A stretch of DNA of 64,000 nt from Nereocystis luetkeana. Taxonomy: Eukaryota; Sar; Phaeophyceae; Laminariales; Laminariaceae. Both the position numbers and the translations under genes were made by a program. The stretch spans positions 7,757,420-7,821,419 of the forward strand of contig JARUPZ010000021.1 of the NCBI GenBank assembly GCA_031213475.1, in the 5' to 3' direction. Each line of letters begins with the position of its first letter. Within the stretch, counting starts at the first letter, position 1. The notes under the pieces are model-generated. The model was not told the DNA's origin. It was given only the letters and a program-made list of their open reading frames with translations, and did no database searches. This document shows, one piece after another, positions 33,756-43,407 of the stretch.

Positions 33756-34094
33756 TTTTTTTTTTTTTTTCTCATCCCATTCAATATCTTCGCACATCTT
33801 CTTCTCTCTCTCCTTCCAACTCGTAACTCAGATCCGGGTTCACATAGCAGGCTCTTCTCCCCCCTTCCCGCTACGGTACGTGCCTTCATTTTGATCGCGA
33901 GAAGATTTCAGCCTTTTCTTCCCTCGTCGACTCGCATCGAATTGTGCCTACCCACGCTGCAAGGCGCTCTCAACAATTGAATCCCTTTTTTTATTTTTGC
34001 AAATAAAGTCGAAGTCCGACCCTCCTGGGGCTCGAACCCAGGACTCAAACAAGTAGAATTCGAGGTTAACCACTTGAACCACCGGGGCGACCGG
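33756..34094 (-). mobile_element. SINE family 2, copy b (minus strand)
   Basis: The reverse complement matches 32383-32730 along its length, from the CGGTCGCCCCGGTGG head to the A tail (T-run at 33755-33770). The two copies form an inverted pair about 1.0 kb apart. Confidence 0.75.
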
Positions 34095-34099
34095 CATAC

Positions 34100-34476
34100 A
34101 GCACAACGGTGTTTTTGTCTGTGTTCTTTTTTTTGTTCCTCCTTTTCTTTTTTTTCCAGCTCGTTCTTTTCAGGTGTTTGCCACATCTGCCTGCATAGGG
34201 GAGGGGGGGCACGACACTTTGTTTTATTTTTTTTTATTTTATTTTTTTTTCCTTTTTATCCTTCGATTTGTCTTCTGTGTTTCCTTTCAAGTAGGATGAT
34301 CTGGCATTGCAGGCAGACAAGGTAGCAAGGCACCAGGCCGACTAGGAAGTAGAACATGAACATACTGCCATTAATAGTGCCACCAACTGGTGCAGCTGGT
34401 TCGAACGTGGTCTTTCCTTGTCTTCTCTTTTTGTGTTTTTTGTGTTTTTTTTCTATCTTGCGCTTACTCCCTGTGA
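34100..34476 (+). mobile_element. LINE family 1 fragments (UTR piece, then ORF end plus UTR start)
   Basis: 34100-34290 matches a middle UTR part (TCCAGCTCGTTCTTTTCAGG and the G-run). 34295-34476 matches the last ORF codons and UTR start (GTAGCAAGGCACCAGGCCGA, ACCAACTGGTGCAGCTGG). CATTAATA at 34369-34376 marks the site where the 17.6-kb copy has a MITE. Confidence 0.7.
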
Positions 34477-34910
34477 AGTTGTTACCTACGACGCCATTCG
34501 TGCGGGTCTTAGTCCGTTGGGCTAAAGGTAAAATATTAAGCAATCACCTAACCATTATAAGCCTCCTAACACTCTTCCCCCCTGGAACAGACCGGATTTT
34601 ACGGGTCGACGTGCCACCACACGCGGTTCCAATTTCTGGGGATCCAGAAGCATTTTTCACAGACTATTGACATGGATGGGGAAACTCACTTGATCTTTGA
34701 AAAAGCGATTTCATGGTGGACGCGAGATTCGAACTCACGGCCAACAACCCATGTCCTGCCGTCGACGTCATTTTTCAAACCCATTGTGATTTCACGCGCA
34801 GGTTCGTGGCCTGCCGACGACGCTAAATATGAAGGTGTTACCTACTGAGCTATAAGGGTAAAAGATCGATCGATTACCCTGCCCAGGGTAATTATTATTA
34901 TCTTTATGAC
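34477..34910 (-). mobile_element. ~430-bp insertion in LINE UTR containing a tRNA-like sequence
   Basis: The LINE UTR is interrupted between CTCCCTGTGA (34467-34476) and ATCTCCGTGA (34911-34920). The uninterrupted copy reads GACTCTCCGTGATTTTC, so the borders look like an aged ~8-10-bp duplication. On the minus strand, 34862 to 34713 has an A-box-like TAGCTCAGTAGGTAACACC and a B-box-like GAGTTCGAATCTCGCG. Between them a GTCG(T/A)CGGCAGG segment is duplicated. It may be a tRNA-derived SINE or a tRNA pseudogene. Confidence 0.5.
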
Positions 34911-35483
34911 ATCTCCGTGACTTTCATTTTATTTATTATCTTCCTTTTATGATTGATAAGCCGTACTGAAGGAGTCGAGTGGCGTGGTGTTGGTTAGATG
35001 ACGAACCTGCTCTTCGCGTTCCGTATTTTTATTAGTTGTCTGACGCCAAGAGGCTGGGCATAGTTGGCGAACGCAGGGCGGAGACGGCAGTCTGGGTAGC
35101 AAGGTACCAGGCGGATTAGCAGGGGGAACCTCGATATACTACTCGTACCAGAAACTGCTGCCGCCGCCTGGAAGGTGCTCTGGGCTTTGGTCTGCCTGTT
35201 ATTTTCCCTTTGTTTTTTGTTTGCTTGGTTCTTTGTCTTACTCTGTTTACAAGCACAGCAGTGGGGTGTTTTTGTTATATATTTGTTGTTTTTCCAGGTC
35301 GGTTTTTTTCAAGTGTTGGCCACCTCGCCTGCGGGGGGGGGCACGACAGATTGTTTTTTCTAGCTAATAATTTCATTTTTTACTTTTTTTGTCCATTTGG
35401 CTACTTTCTTTTTGATTTCACTTTAATTGTTTCCTTTTGTTTCTCTATTTCATAGATTGTGTATGTCGTGCCTGTCGTATCTA

Positions 35484-35599
35484 TTACGGGGGGCCATAGT
35501 AGACAGGATCTATGGTAACGATAAAAACCTACCTGGTATATGTTTAACAGATAATTGTTACTAACAATATTTGGTCCTGTTAACTATGGCCCCCCGTAA
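35484..35599. mobile_element. TA-flanked MITE, family A, copy 3
   Basis: TA flanks at 35482-35483 and 35600-35601. The intact UTR reads GTCGTATC-TA-GTATGATG at 45860-45877, the empty site. TACCTGGTA lies inside at 35530-35538. Confidence 0.9.
35530..35538. repeat. TACCTGGTA micro-insertion inside MITE A
   Basis: At the same internal place, the 22.2-kb copy has ATCTATATG and the 17.6-kb copy has TACCAGGTA. Confidence 0.7.
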
Positions 35600-35785
35600 T
35601 AGCATGATGTTATGGCATTGCCTTGCCCACTCAGCGCTTACTACATACAGGTACGTGGCAACGTAGAATTTCTGTGGCGTATCCTTGTGACCACATAACT
35701 TGTATCTCTGCTAGGATTAGAGAATCGGCACGGACACTGGTTGTGCTGGATGTCGACGGGTAGAAAGAACGGTTTAATGTAAAGA

Positions 35786-36075
35786 TCACAGACACATTGC
35801 CCACTGCCGTGCTTACTGCATATATATACCTGGTACGTGACAACTTAGTATCTCTGTGGCGTAGATTTGTGACCACAGAACTTGTATCTCTTAGAGGATT
35901 GAAGAATCGGCACGGACACTGGTTGTTCTGGATGTCGACGGGTAGAAGGCACTGTTAAAAGTGGAGAACACACACAAGACCAGTGTGCGTGACGATTCTT
36001 CAATCGTTCGATCGTACGTACTCGTAGAAGAGACACGTTCTGTGGTCACAAAGCTACGCCACATCCGAGATATTC
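35786..36075. mobile_element. Two more LINE family 1 tail fragments, head-on
   Basis: 35786-35985 is a plus-strand tail (ATTGCCCACTGCCGTGCTTA to the CA tail), with TATATATACCTGGTA inserted at 35821-35835. 35986-36075 is a minus-strand piece (GACGATTCTTCAATC, GTGGTCACAAAGCTACGCC). Confidence 0.65.
35827..35835. repeat. TACCTGGTA micro-insertion in LINE family 1 tail
   Basis: The sister tails read GCACACGTGGCAAC (45907-45926 region), GCATACCGTACGTGGC (16.9 kb, minus) and ACATACAGGTACGTGGC (35.65 kb). The TA has thus acquired three different short inserts. Confidence 0.65.
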
Positions 36076-36084
36076 CATCAGCCA

Positions 36085-36805
36085 TACGTTTCCACGTTTC
36101 TCTTAGATTTTGCTTTCATTTTTCTTCTTTTTCTTTTTCGATTTGTCTACCTTGTTTTTGTTTTCTCTTTGATTGTTTCTTTTCGTTTCACTATTTCATA
36201 GATTGCGTATGTCGTGCCTGTCGTATCTAGTTGTTGTTGTTGTTGTTCTCACATTAACTCACAATTCAATGCAGTCCGTGGTCGCAGGACAGGCTCCAAT
36301 AACTCTGGAGTGGAAGAAATACCTCAAGTAAAAACAGAGGCAAAAAAAACAAAACACAAGCATACGCATTCCACCACTGCGGACACCAGGGAAGCAAAAA
36401 GGAGACTATTAATAGCAGACAAAAACCTAAAAAAAGAAGATGAAGCTAAGCAAAACAAAAACAAAAACAAAACTAAAACAGACGCAGATAGCAAAACGCA
36501 AAAAAAGGCAAAACGGACCATACTAACAAAGACACAAAGAGGTACAAACGGGAATGAAAGAAAAATGAAAAAAAAGAAGGGACAGAAAAGCGACAATCAC
36601 GTAGTATGATGACATGGCTTTGCATTGCCCACTGCAGTTCACACTGCACACGTGGCAACGTAGTATCTCTGTGGCGTAGCTTTGCGACCACAGAACTTGT
36701 ATCTCTTCTAGGATTGAAGAATCGGCACGGACACTGGTTGTGCTGGATGTCGACGGGTAGAAAGAACGGTTTAATGTGAAGAACACACACACACACACAC
36801 ACGTA
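36085..36805 (+). mobile_element. LINE family 1 tail split by a minus-strand LINE family 2 end
   Basis: The tail runs to GTCGTATCTAG at 36228 and resumes at TAGTATGATGACATGG (about 36604), ending in a CA tail near 36783-36802. The interruption at 36229-36601 is the reversed family 2 3' end, starting with its GTT-repeat. Confidence 0.75.
36229..36601 (-). mobile_element. LINE family 2, 5'-truncated 3' end
   Basis: (GTT)n then CTCACATTAACTCACAATTC is the reverse complement of the family 2 terminus. It contains the shared TATTAATA at 36407-36414. It interrupts the family 1 tail at the TA used by MITE A in the 35.5-kb copy. Confidence 0.75.
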
Positions 36806-37341
36806 TGCAGCAAGCACAGCAGCGGTCGATGTAATGCCATTTCATCGTACTGGGTACGACAGGCACGACATAAATTCTATGGGGAAGATAAAGGAAAGGA
36901 AACATAGAACAAACAAAAAAGACAAAAGACAAACCGAAAAAGAAAAAAATGGAAAGAAAAAAAATGGAAAGGTTACAAACGGTCGTGCCTGCCCCCGCAG
37001 GGGATGTGGCAAACACTTGAAAAAAACAAGCTGGAGGAAAAACAAAAACAAAACACTACTTGTAAACAGAGTGGGGAAAAAACAAGGAAGAGAAGACCAC
37101 AAAGGGAGGACAACGGACAAACCGAAGCACAGAGCACCCTTCCGGTAGCGGCAACAGTTTGGGGTATGAGTAGCATAGTCGGGTTCTCCCTGTTCGTCCG
37201 CGTGGTACCTCGGTGCCATGACTCCCGTCTCCATACTGCGTTCGTCAAATATGTCCAGACCCTTGAGGTCAGACAATACGGAACGAGCAGAGCAGGTTTG
37301 TCATCCACCGACGCCACACGACTCCTTCAATACTGCAGAGA
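36806..37341 (-). mobile_element. LINE family 1, 3' UTR fragment (minus)
   Basis: The reverse complement of the UTR runs from the tail region (GCAAGCACAGCAG) to CACACGACTCCTTCAATA. A small plus-strand tail (GTCGACGGGTAGAACAAAAC, 37350-37395) and a family 2 GTT-repeat end (37412-37470) follow. Confidence 0.7.
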
Positions 37342-37470
37342 AATACACAAATGTCGACGGGTAGAACAAAACGGTTTACAAGGACACACACCACATGCAT
37401 GAGTATTGATAGGCGAGTTGTTGTTGTTCTTGATGCTCTCACATCAACTCTCAAATCAAGGAGTCCGTGG

Positions 37471-38470
37471 TCACAAAGGGAAGGCCTGTGAGGAGACTCT
37501 GGAACTGTAACAGATAGATAGATGATAGAGAAACACTGCGTGTTTTGTCGTGAATGGGTGAATTGAGAATTTAGAGGTGGAAACATTCTATGATTGATGA
37601 GCGAAAAACAACACAGACTACATGTAAATATCCCTGAGGACGTCAGGGACTATTAAGAGTTGAATCGACTCTAAAGTCTGAGCGCCAAGCAGGTTCAATG
37701 GACGCCAAAACGTTACAATGTAATTGATATGAGTCCACGATTTAAATACCGGGTAAACAAAGAAAGGGAGCTTGCACATTAGATCATTCTCAAAAACAGT
37801 TTTTCGACAAGCACAACAATGTCAAACGGAAAGCGGACGACCTCAGCCGACCAATGAACTACGTGATGAAGAGCAAAACCTTCTTGGGAAATTGTTGATC
37901 AAACTACCAGAGTTCACTTAGTTTCCCCCGCCCACCCGCTCCTTTTTTTTCGAACGTTGAGGAAAGGAGTTGCTACGAAGTAACAACATACATGCTGTTA
38001 ATAATCTGTACGATACAGTCAGGAGTCGGAATGATCGAAAACCATATATATGGGGTACTCTCGAGGGGGCCAATGGAGGGAGGAATAGGACTACCAGTAT
38101 TACATGGAGTAATAGAGGACGGAGTACCAGGGCTTTACACGGAGCAACAGGGTGTCGGTAAAAAAACATGGAATACCGTCCGTGACGTCGGTTGCATGCC
38201 GAACAATGGAAACCTCCCTGCAGAAAAAAAACCACAACAACAACAACCCGATTCAAACGATAAAACAGCATAAAGGTATTGAAGCCCCTAAAATTCATAA
38301 ATCTGCTGAGAGGCACGACGCTCCCTACCTAAAAATACCACGAAAGGGACGAAGAAGGAGCACCCCAAGTACCTGCGGGGGAAAGTTCCCCAACGAATTT
38401 CGTAAACATTCTATGTTAAACTGATTGAAATTATACTGATTGAAGGATTAGAAACAAAGATCCATGTGAT
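37471..38470. other. No recognisable feature
   Basis: I find no repeat match and no protein-like frame in this stretch. Confidence 0.4.
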
Positions 38471-39011
38471 CCGGCGTCCCCGTAGGTTTTGTAGGTGGTC
38501 CGCGAGCCTAACAAGATCAATTTCGTAGGTTCAAGTCCCACAGAGTGCATGCTCGTAGGGGCTTTTTCATGAATAATAGCAGATTTGTTTTAGCGGAAAG
38601 CGCGAGAGCGTGAGTTAGGTAGATTCGATGAAAATCGACGAGCAGTGGGAATGCTGAACCCTATGCGCGACAAAAATGAAAGGCACGTACCGGGGGGGAG
38701 AAGGGTAGACACCTGTGACAACGGCTCGTCCAGAAGGTCATCGACGGTAAAACCTCCTACCTGGTACGAGTAGGCTGGAAAGTGAAAGTGACGATAGAAT
38801 AAAAAACGATGAACCTGGTGTATATATACCTTGATTTTTCGAAGGAATCGCTGGAAGGTCGTAAGAATCCGGATGTTTAATCACATTGTTGTATATATCA
38901 CAGCTCTTTGTGGCTTCTGTTTTGGCCCGAGAAGATTCCACCGATATTAATATAACGAGAATGGAGTTTTGCCTCCCGCGCATCTGAGACGACGAAATAG
39001 AAAGATATAGA
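38471..39011 (+). mobile_element. SINE family 1, copy c
   Basis: A full match to 1798-2355, including the tRNA-like head, the body, the A-rich stretch near 38798-38804 and the downstream block to GACGACGAAATAGAAAGATA. TACCTGGTA is present at 38758-38766. The second insertion, at the site matching 2239, is absent. Confidence 0.75.
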
Positions 39012-41124
39012 ATCCCGATACCTACGCGTGTTTCAGTAGCGACCATTTCGTCGTCGGTCCTGCACGAGTACAGGGTGCTCCCGTCGGTGAAATAAAAAAT
39101 GTTCAACATTTTTGCGTGTTTTGTATTAATACTCGCTCGCTACTTCAATCACACGAAAAGCCTTGAGTCGCTTGTGGCTGCCTACGACTGCCAGCTGGTG
39201 CATCTGACCCCTACACACGCCCCATGAATGGGATCCTTTAGTATCTCAAGCTGTAGGTTCCTCTGATTCCTCGAGCTGTAGTAGTTCTCCTCTGATGAGA
39301 GCTGTACCTGTACTCAATGAAGTGCAAAAGGTAATTTTGTGTCTCCGTCTGTTCACCGCAAATTTTGATAAAACAAAAGTTCCACCACTCCTGGATCCAG
39401 AACACAGCCCTCCTCTCCGCAATTTCGAAACATTGGCAAGCCGCTGTGATGAAACTGTTTCGATAAACGGTCACTGTCTGGTAAGAAGTAATAAGCGCCA
39501 TCCAGCCGAAGTTCCAACGCCGCGTTTTACACTGTTAGCGAAACATTGCCTTCCTGTTCCGATACACCTGGTGCCAGCATTGAAATATATTCATCCGGAG
39601 ATTAGAGTTACCCGAAACCCTGGAACCAGCACACGTTTGTGTGCCACAACCAGTACGTTGAGATGAGGCGTGTTAGGATATGATGCATACCACATCAATT
39701 AATTATAAGCACAAAGTCGTTGAAGTTCATCGCGGTCGCGATCAAGGTCTGATTTTGAAAGCACCAAGGTTCATAGATCATGACGCACAACAAGGCAAGG
39801 TGATCCTCGCCTTCTTGGTAGCGACGACGACGTGCATGAGTACTAGTGGCGGGCCTGGTAGGTCTATCAACAGCAATCATAAGTACTACCTATTTGAAAT
39901 GGGCTAAAGCAAACGACCCTCCCGAGCTGACCCACTCTCCCGCACCTATAAAAAAACGGCAGAGCCCAAAGCGGCTTTTCCATACTATTAATAGAGCACC
40001 TGGTACGGCTGTTATACGTCTCGTATCCGTGTATGTACCAAGAAATGTACTTGCGTATCATACGTGTGCAGCAGTCCCGAGATCCGTATATATATGGATC
40101 ATGATTGCATTTGTCTCTGATGCCTGGTATCCTTTGCAGGGATGCGTATTTCCCGGTAGCGGTAATTACCCGAAATTAATAGGGCTCGAGGTAATAATTT
40201 TTTTTAGAGGGAATTCTTTGCGTCCCCTATCCCCGGGCAGATAACGCCTCCATATAGAATGGAAACCCCCGTTTTTTTTTCAAACGCTGCTAAGCTGTGC
40301 AGCAGAGCAGAGCGCTACGTAGGCGCCCACACTTCGATTTCTGATTTTTGGGTTGCGACTATTTGGGAATGTAGAGCTGCCCATTGCGTTGCGTACGCAT
40401 GTGATGTTTTGCTGCGAGGAATTGGATGTTATGGCGAGCGGAATCATCGAAGGAATGTACTATTAATACAATATAAAATATAATCATATATATGAGCTGA
40501 CATATTCGAATGGAAAGGGTGAACTCGGCGCAGATGCAGCTGGGACGCTGGGATTTCGTTGAGGCGTCCAGCGTCCATGTTTACAGTTTCTAGTCGCGGA
40601 TAAGGTCGCGATCGCTACACGCGTACGAAGCAGCGCACTGCTGTAACTGCTCACTTCCTGCTTTGCGCTTTGTGTTGCTGATTTACCTCGCGACATATCA
40701 TAAGTATATTCGTACATGAGAGATCGCTATCAGTACTACGGCAGTAGTCCTACTATTCCAGTATCAAATTGCTTCAGGACGAAATCAACGAGGACATGAA
40801 CAATTAAAAATCAACTGAAACCGATGAACATTTACTAAAGTACTTGCATTGTGCGCAACTGCTACTACTGCTGTGCACCTGGTGCCGGTATAGAGTGAAA
40901 ATGATCGAAAATGTCTGTCCGAAGGCCTGAACGAATCTTATACTTGTGCTTTATGTAGTGCATGAGCCACCCGGGGATGATATTTTTTGTCCCCCCCCCA
41001 AAATTACGCCTTTTTTTCCTCTAACGAGAGGAAATAGGGGAATTTTTTTGGAAAAGCTGAAAAAGGCTGTTTCCCGGAAATTTTTGGGTTCCGGGTGAGG
41101 AAATACGCATCCCTGATCCTTTGT
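39012..41124. other. No clear gene; one unrecognised open frame
   Basis: A 123-codon plus frame at 39295-39666 has no known domain. The stretch includes CACCTGGTACGG near 40000, a near-member of the micro-insertion class, and AT-rich CATATATATG words near 40084 and 40482. Confidence 0.35.
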
Positions 41125-41161
41125 GTGACCACGGACTCCTTCGTCAGAGAGTTAATGTGAG

Positions 41162-41193
<32 letters not shown>

Positions 41194-41213
41194 CTACAAC
41201 AATATCATATACG
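41125..41213 (+). mobile_element. LINE family 2 terminal fragment with AAC repeat
   Basis: ACCACGGACTCCTT then GAGTTAATGTGAGAACAACA and an AAC run. A second family 2 copy begins right after it. Confidence 0.65.
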
Positions 41214-42145
41214 TAGGCTCTTGTTTGCGGGCTTTGTGACACGAATGGGAGAGGAGCGTCTGCCGAAGAGGGTGATGTTTGGGGAGATGGTTGGGGGTAA
41301 GGGTTACTCCGGAGGACAGGAGTGGGACTGGATGAGGTACCTTGAGGAGGACCTCAAGGAGTTCGGCATCAAGCTCGAAGGGTGGCGCGAGGAGGCACAG
41401 AAAGCCGGCAGATGGTTCCGACGGGTCGAGGAAGGGGCGGAGGCCTTCATGCGGAAATGGCATACAGATGAGAAGGAGGCATCGGCAGAACGGGATAGAA
41501 TAGCTGCAACCACGACCACAGCCGTTGACGCCAACGCGAGTGTGCAGAATGGCAGGGAAGAGGGGGGGGGCGAAAGCGGAACGAGGGGGAATGGCGGGGG
41601 GGGGGAGGGGAGGCGGTCTGCCCAACAGACTGAAGCCTGGTTATGGCCATCATCGTCATGATGCACTCCTTTCTTTGGGACCCAAGTAACTAGCATGGTG
41701 CCATCTGGGCAACTTCGCGTGTCTGTATTCTCCAGTGCCTGCCTTTGGTATTTTCTTTCCCCCCCGCCCGTGATTATCGCTTTTTTGTCCCTTCCTTTTT
41801 TTCTTTTTTTTTTCTTTCATTCCCGTTTGTACCTCTTTGTGTCTTTGTTAGTATGGTCCGTTTTGCTTTTTTTTTGCGTTTTGCTATCTGCGTCTGTTTT
41901 TGTTTTGTTTTGTTTTGTTTTTGCTTAGCTTCATCTTCTTTTTTTAGGTTTTTGTCTGCTATTAATAGTCTCCTTTTTGCTTCCCTGGTCTCCGCAGTGG
42001 TGGAGTGCGTATGCTTGTTTTTTGTTTTTTTGCCTCTGTTTTTACTTGAGGTAGTTCTTTCACTCCAGAGTTATTGGAGCCTGTCCTGCGACCACGGACT
42101 GCATTGAATTGTGAATTAATGTGAGAACAACAACAACAACAACAA
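41214..42145 (+). mobile_element. LINE family 2, 5'-truncated copy
   Basis: It begins within the C-terminal ORF region (the frame 41221-41661, GFVTRMGEERLPKRVMFGEM) and runs through the UTR to GAATTAATGTGAGAACAACA and a short AAC tail. The match to 15300-16845 is close, except that it lacks the 237-bp family D MITE and gains TATTAATA at 41960-41967. Confidence 0.85.
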
Positions 42146-42294
42146 ACATATTATTGGTGTACAATCGTTGGAGTCATTTCACGAAATAAGTCACCCAAAG
42201 TTTGAAATATGAGAATGGAATGCGCGTAAAACGCAAAGCCATTCGGAGTAAAAAAATAACACATTTTACATTCCCGTTTTTAATGATAGCATTT

Positions 42295-42585
42295 CTCTTT
42301 CGATTTGTCTAACTTGTTTTTGTTTTCTCCTTGATTGTTTCTTTTTGTTTCACTGATTCATAGATTGCGTATGTCGTGCCTGTCGTATTTAGTATGATGA
42401 CACGGCTTCGCATTGCCCACTGCAGTGCACACTGCACAGGTGGCAACGTAGTATCTCTGTGGCGTAGCTTTGTGACCACATAACTTGTATCTCTTCTAGG
42501 ATTGAAGAATCGGCACGGACACTGGTTGTGCTGGATGTCGACGGGTAGAAAGAACTGTTTAATGTGAAGAACACACACACACACA
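42295..42585 (+). mobile_element. LINE family 1, 3'-end fragment
   Basis: Runs from the T-rich stretch (TTCACTGATTCATAGATTGC) to the (CA)n tail at 42569-42586, with the GTCGTATTTAGTATGATG site uninterrupted. Confidence 0.8.
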
Positions 42586-42596
42586 CATGGCCGTTC

Positions 42597-42840
42597 GTTG
42601 TTGTTGTTCTCACATTACCTCACAATACAACAATGCAGTCCGTGGTCACAGGACAGGTTCCAATAACTCTGGCGAGGAAGAAATACCTCAAGTGAAACAG
42701 AGGCAAAAACAAAAAAACAAGGATACGCACTCCTGCACTGCGGACACCAGGGAAGCAAAAAGGAGACTATTAATGGCAGACAAAAACCTAAAAAAAAAGA
42801 TGAAGCGAAGCAAAAAAACAAAACAAAACAAAAACTTATT
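42597..42840 (-). mobile_element. LINE family 2, 3'-end fragment (minus)
   Basis: The reverse complement of the family 2 terminus, with its GTT-repeat abutting the family 1 CA tail. TATTAATG lies at 42768-42775, where two other copies have TATTAATA. Confidence 0.75.
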
Positions 42841-42994
42841 ATACCCTCAACTAAAAGCCACGTTTTCAACAACGTAAAAAAACCTGCGGTGGTATGGGAT
42901 GATGTACAAAACACGCCAACGCGAAGCGCAGAAACAATAATGAGGTGAGAAAAAGCTGTTGAGGTGCATAATTTGAAGAGAGGTAGCCTATTAA

Positions 42995-43083
42995 CCTCTT
43001 TGAAACTGCAGTCCCGTTTTGGGGACAAACTACTTGGAATTTGACCGGTTTGTCCATAAAACGGGACTGCCTTTTTGAAAGGG
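42995..43083. mobile_element. piggyBac-like MITE, family B, copy 4
   Basis: TTAA on both sides (42991-42994 and 43084-43087). Ends CCTCTTTGAAACTGCAGTCC and inverse GGACTGCCTTTTTGAAAGG; interior TTTTGGGGACAAAC. Confidence 0.85.
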
Positions 43084-43251
43084 TTAAGAAAACTGCAGCC
43101 TGAATACCGAAAGGAAATCACGGCACCCAATTTGTCTGTTTTGAATACTCGTAGGACATTCATCTTGCTTCTTGGTTCCCTCTTAAGCCGCGAAAACATA
43201 CGTCGAACGCCTTCCGAGCCGGCGCCTGGATGCCATGGAGTCAGACGCTAA

Positions 43252-43340
43252 CCTTTTTAAGGCCCCAATCCCGTTTTCAGGGCAAAACATTGGAGATTAG
43301 ATTGCTTTATCCACGAATCAGGACTGCGGTACTAAAGAGG
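43252..43340. mobile_element. piggyBac-like MITE, family B, copy 5
   Basis: The left border is CTAA (a decayed TTAA) at 43248-43251 and the right border is TTAA at 43341-43344. The right end GGACTGCGGTACTAAAGAGG is the best preserved in the window. Confidence 0.8.
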
Positions 43341-43389
43341 TTAAACTTGTTGTTTCATATATCTATTTGTTCCCTACCTATTAAGTGGG

Positions 43390-43398
43390 TACCTGGTA
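43390..43398. repeat. TACCTGGTA motif just upstream of the LINE ORF
   Basis: An exact micro-insertion motif ten bases before the ATG of the reverse transcriptase frame, at or near the element's truncation point. Confidence 0.5.
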
Positions 43399-43407
43399 TC
43401 AGAGATA

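Larger units (their letters stand above)
34911..35785 (+). mobile_element. LINE family 1, 3' UTR continuation to tail
   Basis: It resumes the UTR after the insertion (TTGATAAGCCGTACTGAAGG, GGGCATAGTTGGCGAACGCA, TCAAGTGTTGGCCACCTCGC) and ends at AGAAAGAACGGTTTAATG with a decayed CA tail. A family A MITE is inserted at 35484-35599. Confidence 0.75.

Noticed and set aside
36214-36609. 131-codon Lys-rich plus-strand frame
   Set aside because: It reads the T/C-rich LINE family 2 UTR in reverse; it is not a protein.
38940-38955. TATTAATA in SINE copy c as a further excision scar
   Set aside because: The paralogue near 2300 reads ATAAATA at the same length, so this is a point difference and not an insertion.
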